Source: Scedosporium boydii
Lineage: Eukaryota; Ascomycota; Sordariomycetes; Microascales; Microascaceae
Assembly (NCBI GenBank): GCA_002221725.1
Contig: NJFT01000317.1
Coordinates: 1-36,268, forward strand
Direction of reading: 5' to 3'
Length of the DNA stretch: 36,268 bases
Position numbers and translations under genes: made by a program. The notes beneath the pieces were generated by a model, which worked only from the letters and a program-made list of their open reading frames with translations, was not told the origin of the DNA and made no database searches. Positions 19,488-30,232 of this stretch are shown piece by piece; position 1 is the stretch's first letter; the number at the start of each line of letters is the position of its first letter.

Positions 19488-22400
19488 TCAGGCTGCATCG
19501 GAAATATCCTCATCGAACATCTCCTCGAGATCTCTAGACGAGTTGTCCGTTCTCTCAGTGTCAGGCCCCTCAGAGTACTTGCGCTTCCGGTTTCCAATCC
19601 GCCTGAGCGAATGGTAAGGCCCGTTCTCATGACAATATTGGCGAAACTGTCGCCATTGTAGAGCTAGCTCAGCAATATCATTGAAAGGTTCGTCTAGCTT
19701 GGAGTAGAAGTCAAGCTTTTTAGCCCAGTCAATATTTCCATCATAGTTGTCAAATCCATGTGGTCCAGATGTGATGTCTTCGCTCAATGACGGGTAACCG
19801 TCCGTCATGGTCCTTAGCCTCGTATTGACTTCCTTCTCGGAAAGATCTTTTATTTGAGGTGGCGGTTCCCCGAGGACGGCATTTCTGAACCAATCGTATT
19901 GGTTGTCATCTTCCAAAAACTCTTCACAAGCCATGCATATGTTGTGCTCTCCCAATGCTGCGCATAATCGGCAGCAAGATACACCGCTTCTCTCCCGCTC
20001 TCTGGCGATATCCTTCCAGAAACGGATTTCTCTGGTAAAGAGTTTATACAATATAAACATCCGTGATTGACTGTTGAGATAAATGTATCGTTGATCAATC
20101 CATGGAGAAAGGGTTCTCCTGTAAAGTTGCGATCCACATCTGTCAAGAGACCGTGAAGCTCCTAGGGTAACAGGTAATTCATCAGACCCTAGCCTTCTCA
20201 GCATATCAAGAAAGCCAAAACCTTCACTGTGAACTCCGTACAGTCCCCTCATGTTCCAGAAACCATCGCCTGATTGCCCTTGCTGGGTTAACGCCGTGAA
20301 ATTCGTGCCTCTGATGGAAGTTCTGGTTGTGTGGTAGACATCGCGGGTTTCGAGTGCCTTCTTCATAATAGCAGCCAGCACTTCAATTGCTGGTGCAACC
20401 GGACCACCGTCAGTTAGATAGAGGCAAAGATTAGCTCCCCGCCTACCTGCTGAATCCTTTGCCTCGCATGTTGCCGTGATCAACACGCAGCCCTCATCTG
20501 AAGCGCGAAGATGGTCCTCCTGGATCAACGTAAACGAGTTGGCGTGGTCTTCTCGTAAGTGCTGTTGGGCAAAGTTTTTAGACGATCTTAGGAACGGCTC
20601 ATCGGGCTCCAGAACCCCTCCTCTCTTGAGCCAGGCGTAAATAAAGTACACGATGTCTCGTAGAGAGCCGCTCCCAACTTTAATTGTCAGAGTATGAGGA
20701 CTGCCAAAACTCTCTACGAGCTCATAAGCCGTCCTGGTTATAGCATCGTGAAGAACCTGCCTAGGAGATCCAGCCAGTAGGTTCTTTACCATCCGGATAA
20801 ATTCACTCGTGTTGTAGTGGTTGTATATGGAAGGCGTCCTCAATTTCTTTTTAAACCCGGACGCATCTCCAACAACCTTCCAGGCATCTCTTGTAATAGC
20901 AATGGCTGAAAGCTCTCGTATTTGATGCCATTGTGTGGATAGGTATGTCGTGAACGAAATGGCCACGTGGAACTGCTCCTGGGCTTGTGGGCGATATGAA
21001 GGTGCTGATGACCGAGAGGCTCCAGTCCACTCCTTTTCAATTGCGTCCAAAGTGGCCGGGTCTGTCAAGATCGACTGGGACATATGCCTGAGAATTAGTT
21101 GACAAAGAGGCTGAACTCTGTTCTGCGGTGTAGATTGTAGGAATGTCTTTACATTGTCCCCAGTGATGTAGAGGCAGTAGTATCTCGATTCCACAAAAGT
21201 AGCATGACGAAACACTCCTACAGGCGAGTCTAAGGCCAGGAAGGATCACTGAGCCGAAATGTCGTTGCTGAGATTGCTGTCATCTTCTGTTACCTGGGAG
21301 GGTTGATGGATATTATCCAGCGGGGCAGTTGAAAAGATGTCAGTGTCTTGGTAACCTCCGCTGGCGGCATCGCTCTCCCCACGGGCCACAATTCTTAGAG
21401 CGCCAATGACATCCTCCCGATACCTATCCCTCGCCCAGTCAAAGAGATAGTCGACAAGCAGGAGCAGTTGCAAAGCTCCATCACGAGTCGTAATGCAGCC
21501 GTGCCATACATCAATAACCCGCTTTACAGTATTAGTCTCAAGACACATGAAAGTATAAGGGAATCACACTTACATAGACCGTAGTGCCGATGCAGTCCGG
21601 TTCGGCGGGAGCGTCTTCCGTGTATGCTGCACAAAGACGCCAATTTTCTCCCTTATTTGAAAAGAATCATACCATAGGTCTTGCTTTCCAGTCAGACTTT
21701 GCGCGGGCTGCAGAATAAAGTTGTCCCTGAGTTTCAAGAAACGTTCTGATTGAGAAGGCCGTTTGCATATCAATTGCAAGCCACTCATCCGAAGAGCCCT
21801 TTTTTGCTTCCAGAACTAGAAATGGGAATAACTGGGAGTCTCCAGTCTCATCCATAGGCTGGTTCATGAAACGAAAGCCTGACATCTGGTCTGTTTGATC
21901 CGTATCTGCGTTGACTCCAAGTTCGGGTCTTTGAGTAGCTATGTCATATAGAAGAAGCTGAATGTTTCTTGTTCTCCGGAGTCCATATATTCGATCAGGT
22001 TTCTCTCTCTTTCCCAATTCTTTGAGAACTTCTGGATCGTGGTGCACTTCTTCATCCGCTCGAAAGTTGAATATTTGATTTAGTCCTACCGCCTCAAGCC
22101 TGGGCGAATGATAAGAGCCTGAGATGTTGGATAAGGTCGGCACGTTGAGATAAACTTACTGATCCAGAGATCGTCGCGCTCTCGGACAGCGGCAAGGCCG
22201 ACGAGCCTCTTGGCGAGTTCTTAGAGCGATCGCAGTGCCGCTGAGATCGTTCCGCCTTACTTCGATCTCCGAATGCCATACTCGTTTGCGACAGTCACGG
22301 CGAGACGGGGGTTAGCGTGGTCAACTCTATTTGAAAGGCGTATGAAGTCTGCTACTTACCAACAAACTTCAGATGACAACCTGCTGAGTATGAAAGATTC

Positions 22401-22679
22401 ACACGCGTGTCTCCACGTGCCCTCACTGCGGCCGCGAGAGCGATCAGCACTCTTGACCAGAACCATCGTATGAGACTTCCTCTCCATCTTCCAAGGATCG
22501 GACCCCAAAAGTGCCGGGTTGGTAGCGTAGGCATCGTATCTCTTGCTGCCCACCTCTTTAACACCATTCAGCGTGTCCTCTGGCCAATTGGACGAGTCTA
22601 TCTCACCAAGGAACTCAATGCGAAATTTCTCGCAGAGTTTCTGAAGGTGAGCCCATCGTACAGACGTTATCGTTGGCAT
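19488..22679 (-). pseudogene. large fungal protein with a PD-(D/E)XK-like core, about 998 codons, two in-frame TGAs
   Basis: A frame-consistent model is exons 22679..22364, 22280..22160, 22099..21574 and 21521..19488. The second intron (GTAAGT...CAG, 60 nt) is clean. The third (52 nt) needs an AAG acceptor. The first needs a weak GTTGGT donor, although a perfect GTAAGT lies 4 nt on. Core: PDRIYGL (Asp about 181), LFPFLVLEAKKG (Glu243, Lys245) and a QTAF helix resemble the D...ExK site of PD-(D/E)XK nucleases. A CRLC...CMAC cysteine cluster lies near the C-terminus. TGA at 21667-21669 falls where I recall Trp in relatives (PMV-stop-FFSNKGENW). A second TGA lies at 21246-21248 with the same frame open on both sides. 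Either it is a recent pseudogene, or the 3' part is expressed separately from a downstream ATG (575 codons from 21215). Function unknown. Confidence 0.66.
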
Positions 22680-22745
22680 TTTGAAAGTGGTGAAATGTGT
22701 GTAATTGTCCTGATTTCAAAATGACAACGAAAAAGAAAACAGAAA

Positions 22746-22776
<31 letters not shown>

Positions 22777-24224
22777 AATACTGACACATTCCCTGTCACC
22801 TTTTATTATAATTTGTTTGAGGCAGCCAACAGCAACCCAGTTATACGATTATGCACAGTTGTCGCAGCACACTTCCATCTTTGCAGGACTATTGGGTGCT
22901 TGCAGGCGAGCCGAAGTAGGGGTGGATAGGCAACCGCGTCACGCTTGGACCTGACAAGGATGCAGGTGCGTGCAAGTCTGCCTCCATCGTCAACCATCAA
23001 TCCTTATTGGCTCAGCGGCATCATCTGTCGGATGCAGCAAGGCACTACTACTTCGTACAAATCCCCAAACGGCGGTTCAACTGATCACTCGTGTGTGCGT
23101 ATGAAGGAAGTCAAAATACCGGAAAAGGGGGTTGCCAAATAGGACATGACAACGTGGAGTATAATTCATACAGCGTAAATATTCATGTCAAATCAAAAGG
23201 GGTCAAGTCAAATGGGTGCTTCTTAGCTGGAATAGTAGCTTCAAAAATGGTTCTATTCAAGATGCGCCATCACATAGGTTCCAGGAATTCCACCGTTTGC
23301 ACTCCTTTTCCATTTCATCAAATATTAGCTCATTTCCTCGTTTGCTAACGTTTTCCCCAGGGTTCCCACCTCACATTTCAGGTTCCAGCAGAGCTACGGT
23401 TCAACAATCCACGACATTGAGAATGACGCAGGGCGGCCAGTGCGGCAGAATGAGAAGAGGAAACGGACTAGTAGTTAATATATAAAAATCTAATACTAAT
23501 TACTAGTAAGGGTCTATGATATAATCTTATATTTAAGTACTTCGTAGAAGGTAGAGAACAAAGGAGAAAGTGAGGGGTATTGCTGCAGAGAATTATATAA
23601 GCAACTTTAAATACGGGAGTCGTTGTGGAAAAGGGGAAACGCCGAATTAGTTAAAGTAACGGCGATGATTAGTGAAGTGTCGGCTCCGGACGGTGTTAAT
23701 TTCGAGATGGCTCTGGATGATGTCGATTTTAATTTCTCGCGTCCCATGAGACGTCTAGGAGGTGAAAGTGAGAGAGCGAATCCCGAGATGATAGGTTGGG
23801 GCAGGATCCGCGAACCGTTCCCGTTGCGAGTTTATATGGGATTACTTGATATCTTCTCCGCTACAATAGTGACATCTCGAACTGGCAATGCTACTCATTA
23901 CAGACTATCGGAAATACCGACATCTTCTCGAGCAGCGGGCCTGTTTGGCGTGATTGTCCTTGAGAACCAATCAAATGAATGCGTTCAACCGCCCTCTTCG
24001 ATTTTGCCAATCAGTTGCCTCGAATAGGCGCAGCAATGAAAAGAATGTTGGAGCCTGCTGAAGCCTAAGCCCATTCATGGATTCCTACAAGAGGCGGGAT
24101 CCATTCCCCTCGGTGACCAGCGACCTTATTCTCATCGTCATCGTCCTTTGGTGCTCTTTTTCCCCTCTTGCAGAAAACTAAAGCACCTACCTCTCGAGTG
24201 CTACAGCCGGCCCAACCCCTCACG
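22680..24224. other. intergenic between divergent genes, purine tract and A/T-rich block
   Basis: It holds the presumed promoters of the PD-(D/E)XK-like gene (leftward) and the hydrolase (rightward). An almost pure A tract with scattered G spans about 22735-22780. An A/T-rich block with an imperfect inverted repeat (CTAGTAGTTAAT against ATTACTAG) lies at about 23468-23507. A 134-codon frame at 23623-24027 shows no domain and is not called. Confidence 0.4.
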
Positions 24225-25037
24225 ATGTCGACCGTGGATATTCCTCTACTCACAATTGCCCCGATGGCCAGCCACACTCACACAGTCATCTTCCTACATG
24301 GCCGCGGAGACAATGCGCGCAACTTTGCAGGTTCCCTCGCCGGCTCGCCCGACTCCCGCGGTCGAACACTCATCGACGCTTTCCCATCCTTCCGCTGGGT
24401 CTTCCCCCAGGCACCGACACGAGAATGCGCCAGCTCTCCCGAGGTTTGGCCGCAGTGGTTCGACGTCTGGAATGTCCGCGATTTATCCGAAAATGAAAAC
24501 CTTCAAGTCGTTGGGCTGAGAGAAGTCGTCCCTGCCATTAGCCGCATCGTGGCGGTCGAGGCGGCACTACTCGGCGGTGCTTGGGAGCGTGTTATCATCG
24601 CCGGGATTAGCATGGGCGGTGCGGCGAGCGCGCACGTCCTGTTCAACCTCAATCTACCTCCCGGAAAGGGCCTTGGTGCTTTCTTAGGATTCTCATGTCG
24701 CTTGCCTTTTGCTGGCCAGAGCCTTGTTCAAATGAGAGAGTTGCATAAGTCGGGAAATGCCCCAGGCCATAATGACGTCCTTCGATATACGCCAATATTG
24801 CTCGAGCATTGTATGGATGACCCCCTAGTCCGGATCCGTGACGGAAAAGTCCTGCGAGACGCGCTGGGGGAATTTGGTGCGAAGGTGGAGTGGAAGGAAT
24901 ACCAGTCTGGTGGCCACTGGTTCAACTCGCCGGTAGGTATGGATGATGCGGTCGACTTTTTAAACAGGCACGTCCTTAGTCCTACCAACGTGAAAGCGGC
25001 AGTTCCGCCGGAGCCGGAAGCGATGGATCTGTCATAG
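24225..25037 (+). CDS. phospholipase/carboxylesterase-type alpha/beta hydrolase (acyl-protein thioesterase-like), 270 aa
   Basis: Single exon. The start is at 24225 (context CACGATGTC), not the in-frame ATG at 24168, because the fold begins right after with HTVIFLHGRGDN. The catalytic triad is visible: Ser129 in GISMGG (GxSxG), Asp199 in the HCMDDPLV loop, and His231 in SGGHWF. The FPQAP and WFD segments near 59-80 are typical of PF02230 enzymes, which hydrolyse thioesters of S-acylated proteins or short-chain esters. It is 30-50 residues longer than classic APT1, mostly in the 62-100 loop and the C-terminal tail, so a broader fungal carboxylesterase role is possible. It ends 163 bp from the convergent HET gene. 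No signal peptide, so cytosolic. Confidence 0.9.
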   Translation: MSTVDIPLLTIAPMASHTHTVIFLHGRGDNARNFAGSLAGSPDSRGRTLIDAFPSFRWVFPQAPTRECASSPEVWPQWFDVWNVRDLSENENLQVVGLREVVPAISRIVAVEAALLGGAWERVIIAGISMGGAASAHVLFNLNLPPGKGLGAFLGFSCRLPFAGQSLVQMRELHKSGNAPGHNDVLRYTPILLEHCMDDPLVRIRDGKVLRDALGEFGAKVEWKEYQSGGHWFNSPVGMDDAVDFLNRHVLSPTNVKAAVPPEPEAMDLS

Positions 25038-25200
25038 GGGCAGCATCTTGGGACGATATGGCTAATTATCTGAGAGATCGAAAGTAAGTCTGGGAGGATT
25101 TGTGGATAGGGTTCATGACAAAGTTCTATTCTGTCTTTTGAAAGCTCAAATAATAAGTCGTTTAGAGCGATTTGAGCAATATTAAGCATCCCGTTACAAG

Positions 25201-27475
25201 TCACACAATGGTAACTGTTTTAACTTTACCCAACCTTCTAATCAACATCAAGCCGTCATGGTGCTTCTTCGGGAAGCTTGGGAAAAAAGCTCCCACCCTA
25301 TAAAAGTTGCTCGAGCTCGGGTGGGAAAACAAGATCAGGCCACAAGCACCACGGGCGCGCCTAGACTTGGCCCTCGGCTCTTCAGCATTTCTGACTTTGC
25401 AACTTCCAAGAAGAACCCAAGTGAAATTCCTAATCTCGTCCATCATACATGACGGTCCTTCAGATGGGCTGCTAGAGTAGATGTCCCCGTAGGCGTCATA
25501 GGAAAAGTCCAACTCGAAGCAGCCTATGTGTTTACCCTCGTAGACCAAAGTCCCTCTACTGCCCTTCTCGTCAAAAGTGTCAACTACCTCCAAATGTCTC
25601 TTATTCAGCACTTCCAGATCCAGGACATGACTACGAACTCGGAGATACCAGTCCTTTTGAATTTCACCGAAGGGATTGGTCCCGACTGGCGCGGTATGCG
25701 CTTCTAAGAATTGGTACTCTGGTTGAAAATCGGTGAGACACTCGTCATCCCTGTACATTGCGCCGTACGTGATAAACATTCCCCGGCCAAGGGGACACCA
25801 GGAAGGCACAAGACAGTCGTCGTGCCTCATAAACGAACTTAGAGTACAGCATTCTCTGCTTGGCAGCATCTCGCTATCGCCCTCCCAGTACCACATTAAC
25901 CCCCGAAAAAGATCTCCCTTCCAGAGGCCAGCATGAAAGTCGTCTTTGACCCACTGGTGGTAATGAGCAGTCAAACCGGAGAGCGCCGGAAGTATATCCT
26001 TCGACTTGGTAAAGGAATGGGATTCGAAGCGTGAGTATTCGCAGAGCACACTGGCCCAAACTTGATAAATTTCTTCTTTCTTGTCAACGTCGCTGAGGAT
26101 AATCTTGCCTTCTTCTGCTCTTTCTTTCGAAGCGCTACCCATACTTTGGACCGAGGACGGAGAATAGTAGTGGATATTTGCATTCCCGAAGACGAATTTC
26201 CTTGAAGCAGCTAGATTTTCCTGAAATACCCATCCCCGATTCCCCCAACGACTACAGCGGGTATCCGCAGATGCCTCACTGAATACAAGACCCCGAGGAA
26301 GGCCAGCATACTTGAACTGCAAGAGAAATAATCCAGCTATGTCCGGACGTCGGGTGGAGCGAAACGGTATTCGGATCCGGGGTCCACGCTGGTGAAGAAA
26401 CCCTTGTCGACATGTGGTAGATGAAGCAGCGCAGATTGTGACGGACGCTGCGGCATACAGCTTGGCTACATCGACGCATTGTCTCTCCCAGTCTGAAATG
26501 TCGTCTTGCAAGATGCAGAGGGCATCGACCCAGAGATATGGGATTCTTAATGCTCGAGTCACCGAGATTGCGTCTCTCAAGACTTCAGTCATTTCATTAT
26601 CCCTAATCTTTTTTCGTCGTTCGGCGATCGTAGCGGATGTCGATGTGAGTTGCTGCATCGCGTCTTCGGCAGGTCCCCAACAGTAGCTAAGAGCTGCGTA
26701 CACAGGAGTGTCAGGACCAAGCTGGCCGCTTTCTAGATCAGCGCGGAGAATTAGGCGGGTATTCGATTCGTTGACGTCTATCAATCTTTCCGGAATGAAG
26801 CCATTGCTGGCTTGTTGGAGACGCCGGTCTTGTTGATCGCCACGAAAAGTGTCAGAGATCCACTCCAGCCTATGGTTTTGGCCATAGCTTTGGCTTAATG
26901 GAGCTCTCAGTCCCAGCCATATATCCGAAGCTTCTAAGCCTATACGGTATTCGTTAATACACTGGGCTCCATGAAAGCTGCTGTCGTGGGGATTCCTAAC
27001 CAGTCAACCCTTCCGCAAGGCAAAACAGGGCAATCTCGGTCTCACCATCGGCGAAACAGAGCAATATGATAATGCCGAGAAGACCGTCTCCTCTACAATC
27101 ATGTTCGAGTTCGTTCTTCCAGCGAAACTGAATTCGGATCGAGACATCTAGGGTATCCTTCATCTCCGTGAATGTCGATCCGAAGATTCTCCTGGCTTCG
27201 TCTTGGGTATCCTCCGAGGAGATGATGTCTCTCACGAAGCCGCAGAAGGCACACCCGGTTTTCGAAGAGTCTTCCAGCGAAGGTAGGTCTGGCAAGGTGT
27301 CTTCCCTCATGAGGACAGATTCGGAGACTGTTATCGCCGTAGTTTCTGATTTCACGAGCATCGGTCGCCCATTCGCGTCGACATCCTCGTCAAGGAACTT
27401 CTGGTCATCCTGGAATAGGACTCCGCTCTCGCAGGTAGAACATAAACTTGCGACCGGGTGAAGATAATCGGGCAT
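25201..27475 (-). CDS. heterokaryon incompatibility (HET) domain protein, two exons, 735 aa
   Basis: Exon 1 is 27475..27001 and exon 2 is 26933..25201, with a 67-nt intron (GTTAGG donor, TTAAC branch, TAG acceptor). The splice joins FCLAEGLT to EASDIWLGL and keeps the usual fungal layout: Cys-rich N-terminus (SLCSTCESG; GCAFCGFVRD), a beta-rich linker, then PERLIDVN and the HET domain. HET signatures seen: VYAALSYCWGPAED at about 236-249 and ALRIPYLWVDALCILQDD some 60 residues later, followed by DVAKLYAAASVTICA. The C-terminal 340 residues are variable, as usual. HET proteins trigger cell death or growth arrest on non-self recognition, and partners are often linked or encoded elsewhere. A GTGAGA inside exon 1 offers an alternative donor but would remove conserved sequence. 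No frame damage was seen. Confidence 0.87.
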
Positions 27476-29010
27476 GTCTTGGTGGAGCTACCGGTTTTTC
27501 TCCTACGAGAAGGAGGGGTTGGTCTGATGAGGCATTTGGGGAACTGGGCTGGGGTCGCGGCCCAAAAGAGACGGAGCGGTAGCTGAAAGAAAGAATGTCG
27601 AATAGACGCACGCTGACTAACCTGCGGGTTTGAGGGTGAGTTTTTGGATCTCACTGGTGGTCCTGATTCTGGATGATCTCGACGGCGTGTGCATACATTG
27701 CTATGAAATGTTGGGCGGAAGTGATGGCTTTATATAGCATGAGGCATACTCGTTCCAGATTGAACCATCAGGGTGTAATCGTTCCCAGATCCTATGATTC
27801 CGTGCGGCTCTAGGATACCCCGGTCCCTGTGCCCAAAATGCTACTAGTCTGGATTGTGGAGGGTCTTTTCGGAATAACTTTAAATGGAAACTGGTGATTT
27901 GTTAGATTCTCCAAGAGTTAGGATCGAGTGCATCGTGACGACATATTTGTCGTACATGATATTTAGACGACTATGTTCGTTTATCCAGGGTATTGGACCT
28001 CCGCTTCTGCCGTTGCCGGCGACTGTCCTATGTCAAAATCCATGACTCTACCTTCTTCGAGCGCATTGGGTTAAATCCAAAGACTCTTGTCAACTATTCT
28101 CCAGTAGAGTGTCTCAAAGTTCTCATCTCAGCCAGACGTCTGGTTTCCGCGCCTGCACACTAAGAAGGAAGGAAGATCCACTCGATTCGAACTTTGACGA
28201 CGCCGACTTCTAGTTGATTTCCTAACCTAGCTCGATATAATAAAATCGAGAAAATATTAGGTAGGGTTGGTAGGAAACATCACTCCCGTTTCTGGTGCCA
28301 TCGCATCAAGGATGAAACCCACTCATCTCAACATTGGGTTTCAAGCTCCTGATGGCTTGCATCGACGGCGCAGGTACACGAACCCCTTGATTGCTTCAGT
28401 TGGATGTATCTTGATTCCCCGGAACGAATGTAATACGCCACGGGCCAACACGCCTAGGTAGCTTAGGTAGCTCTGATTGAGGGGTTAAACATAGAAACAT
28501 CCATTCCTGTACGAGTGAGTGTGGATGTGGGCAGATATGTGTGCCCACGCAACATCAAAGCTTGCTTTCAGCAAACAAAGGATTCATGTTACATCTCTCC
28601 CCGAATGGGAAATTTCGAAACAACACAAAAACAATAAAACAGAGACGAAAGGATTCTTGATCCACCTCATCCCCCCACTTCACCTCACGTGGACCAGCCG
28701 GACTAGCCGGAGGCAGATCAACATGAAGCGTCGAGGTCAGTTGGCGACTCGGACCAGTCACAAGTTTCGTTTCTGTCGCCATAAGCAGACCTCGAAATGC
28801 TTGTTCCGACACAGGAGCACTAAACCAGTCATCGACTGATGGCATTGCCCTGTTGAGACCAGCTTCCCCACAGAAATGTCACCGCGCGGTCCATTCGCAC
28901 CCCGATCGGGATAAAAGCCGCCGTCCGCTTTCATGTTTCTTCGACGAGCTGCCCAATCAGTGTCTTGGCTCGGAAATTCCCCACTAGATCAATCTGGCTC
29001 TTACCGTGGA
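27476..29010. other. intergenic, no supported gene
   Basis: The HET promoter side, then about 1.5 kb of unassigned DNA. A 9-bp tandem TAGGTAGCT pair lies near 28452-28472. The frames at 28519-28845 on both strands are mutually overlapping and featureless. Confidence 0.4.
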
Positions 29011-29912
29011 GATCCGCGTGGGTGCGGATCCGCAAGCGTGAATTGATGCACTGTGATAACAGCGGGTTAACGATAGCCCCTTTTATTATCTACATCGAAT
29101 TGCTCCCAGTGTGCGGAGCGGATCCGAACGAACCGTCGCCAGCCGCACCTATGAAGACCTTGCATGTAACTACCCTTGCACACCACTCCGTAAGGCAACA
29201 TCTAGACCAGAAACAGCACTAGCGTCGACTTGTGGTTGAAGAGTTAGCACGACGATTTGCGGCACCTCCTGTTCTAGTTCTAGTCCTTTTGTCTTCCCCC
29301 CGCGTCGTGGCGTGTGCTGGCGTGTGCTCTCTGCGGGGTAGCACCCGAAGTCAAACCGGCCCGTTCGGTGTTAAGGAACAAGAGATTGGCTGCCCCGCAA
29401 CGATGCACGGCTCACGGCGCAGGGCGCACGAGGAGACTGGGAAGCTCCCTGCTATCTGCCTTCGAGATGGGCTCTGAGACATGAGACACAGATGAGGACT
29501 GGCGCGATCTTGCTTCCCCGCGGTCAATCGCAGCGAATCGGAGCTATCTACTCCACACGCATGGCTTGCATATGCCCCCGCCCTACCCTCGTCGTCCCCC
29601 GCCTGCACTAACAGATTTCCTTGGAAAAAACTCGTATACAGTGTACTATTCCCTTTTTTTTTGTAACATCAAGATGACTTGAAGCTCTGCTAATCCAGGC
29701 GGTGGAACCTCGAGGAAAATGCGGGGCTCCGCATCCTTACGTCGTAAGCTCGCCTTCGCTCCAAAGGAGAAGCACAGCTCGGTGCGGCAGATCCTCTAGT
29801 CTAATTATGGCCTGATTGACTTGGCTCGGAGCTATGCCGAGCTCCCCACACGACGTACTGCTCGTCGTACATGCATGCAGCTAGCTACGGACGAAAGGTT
29901 CGAGTTTCGCCG
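29011..29912 (+). promoter_or_regulatory. cluster of AlcR-like (T/A)GCGG half-sites upstream of the alcohol dehydrogenase
   Basis: Half-sites seen include a perfect palindrome TGCGGATCCGCA at 29023-29034, a direct pair TGCGGAGCGG at 29112-29121, and an inverted pair with 4-bp spacer at 29720-29733 (ATGCGGGGCTCCGCAT). Singles lie at 29061, 29143, 29258, 29332, 29395, 29783 and 29908. At 29333 and 29721 the half-site overlaps GCGGGG, a match to the CreA consensus SYGGRG. In Aspergillus nidulans, AlcR and CreA compete at such overlaps in ethanol-use genes. The assignment is inference from motif and gene type, and the sites lie 0.3-1.2 kb from the ATG. Confidence 0.35.
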
Positions 29913-30232
29913 CACACAGTACCTTTGGATAAGGGCGAAGTCAGTGGCAGTGTGTGAACTAGGAACCGAACCTGGAGATTTGCAAACTTCTAGTTGACAA
30001 GCGGCCATTGTCTATACCGACCCCGGATGAATGGAGCTCAATCGAAGGCTTCACTTATTCTCGAGGTCTATAAAGAGAGCTGCCAACTTCTCCTTCACAA
30101 CCTTATTTTTCTAGACAAGCTTGCAACTTTTCTTCTCCAGCTCCTTCTTATAACTGCTCAGACTTGTTCCTGTGATACCCAGTATATCTCCTTTACTACA
30201 CCAAACCTCGATACCCTTTGTTTTCTTTCAGA

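Noticed and set aside
22735..22785. A-rich tract as evidence of a retroposed poly-A tail
   Set aside because: No target-site duplication or upstream reverse-transcribed gene was found, and G interruptions suggest a plain purine microsatellite.
23623..24027. 134-codon plus-strand frame upstream of the hydrolase
   Set aside because: No motif, starts in A/T-rich repeat-like DNA, and composition is unlike the genes nearby.
29023..29034. TGCGGATCCGCA palindrome as a possible attachment site or origin element
   Set aside because: No mobile element or flanking direct repeats are seen. A regulatory half-site pair before ADH explains it better.
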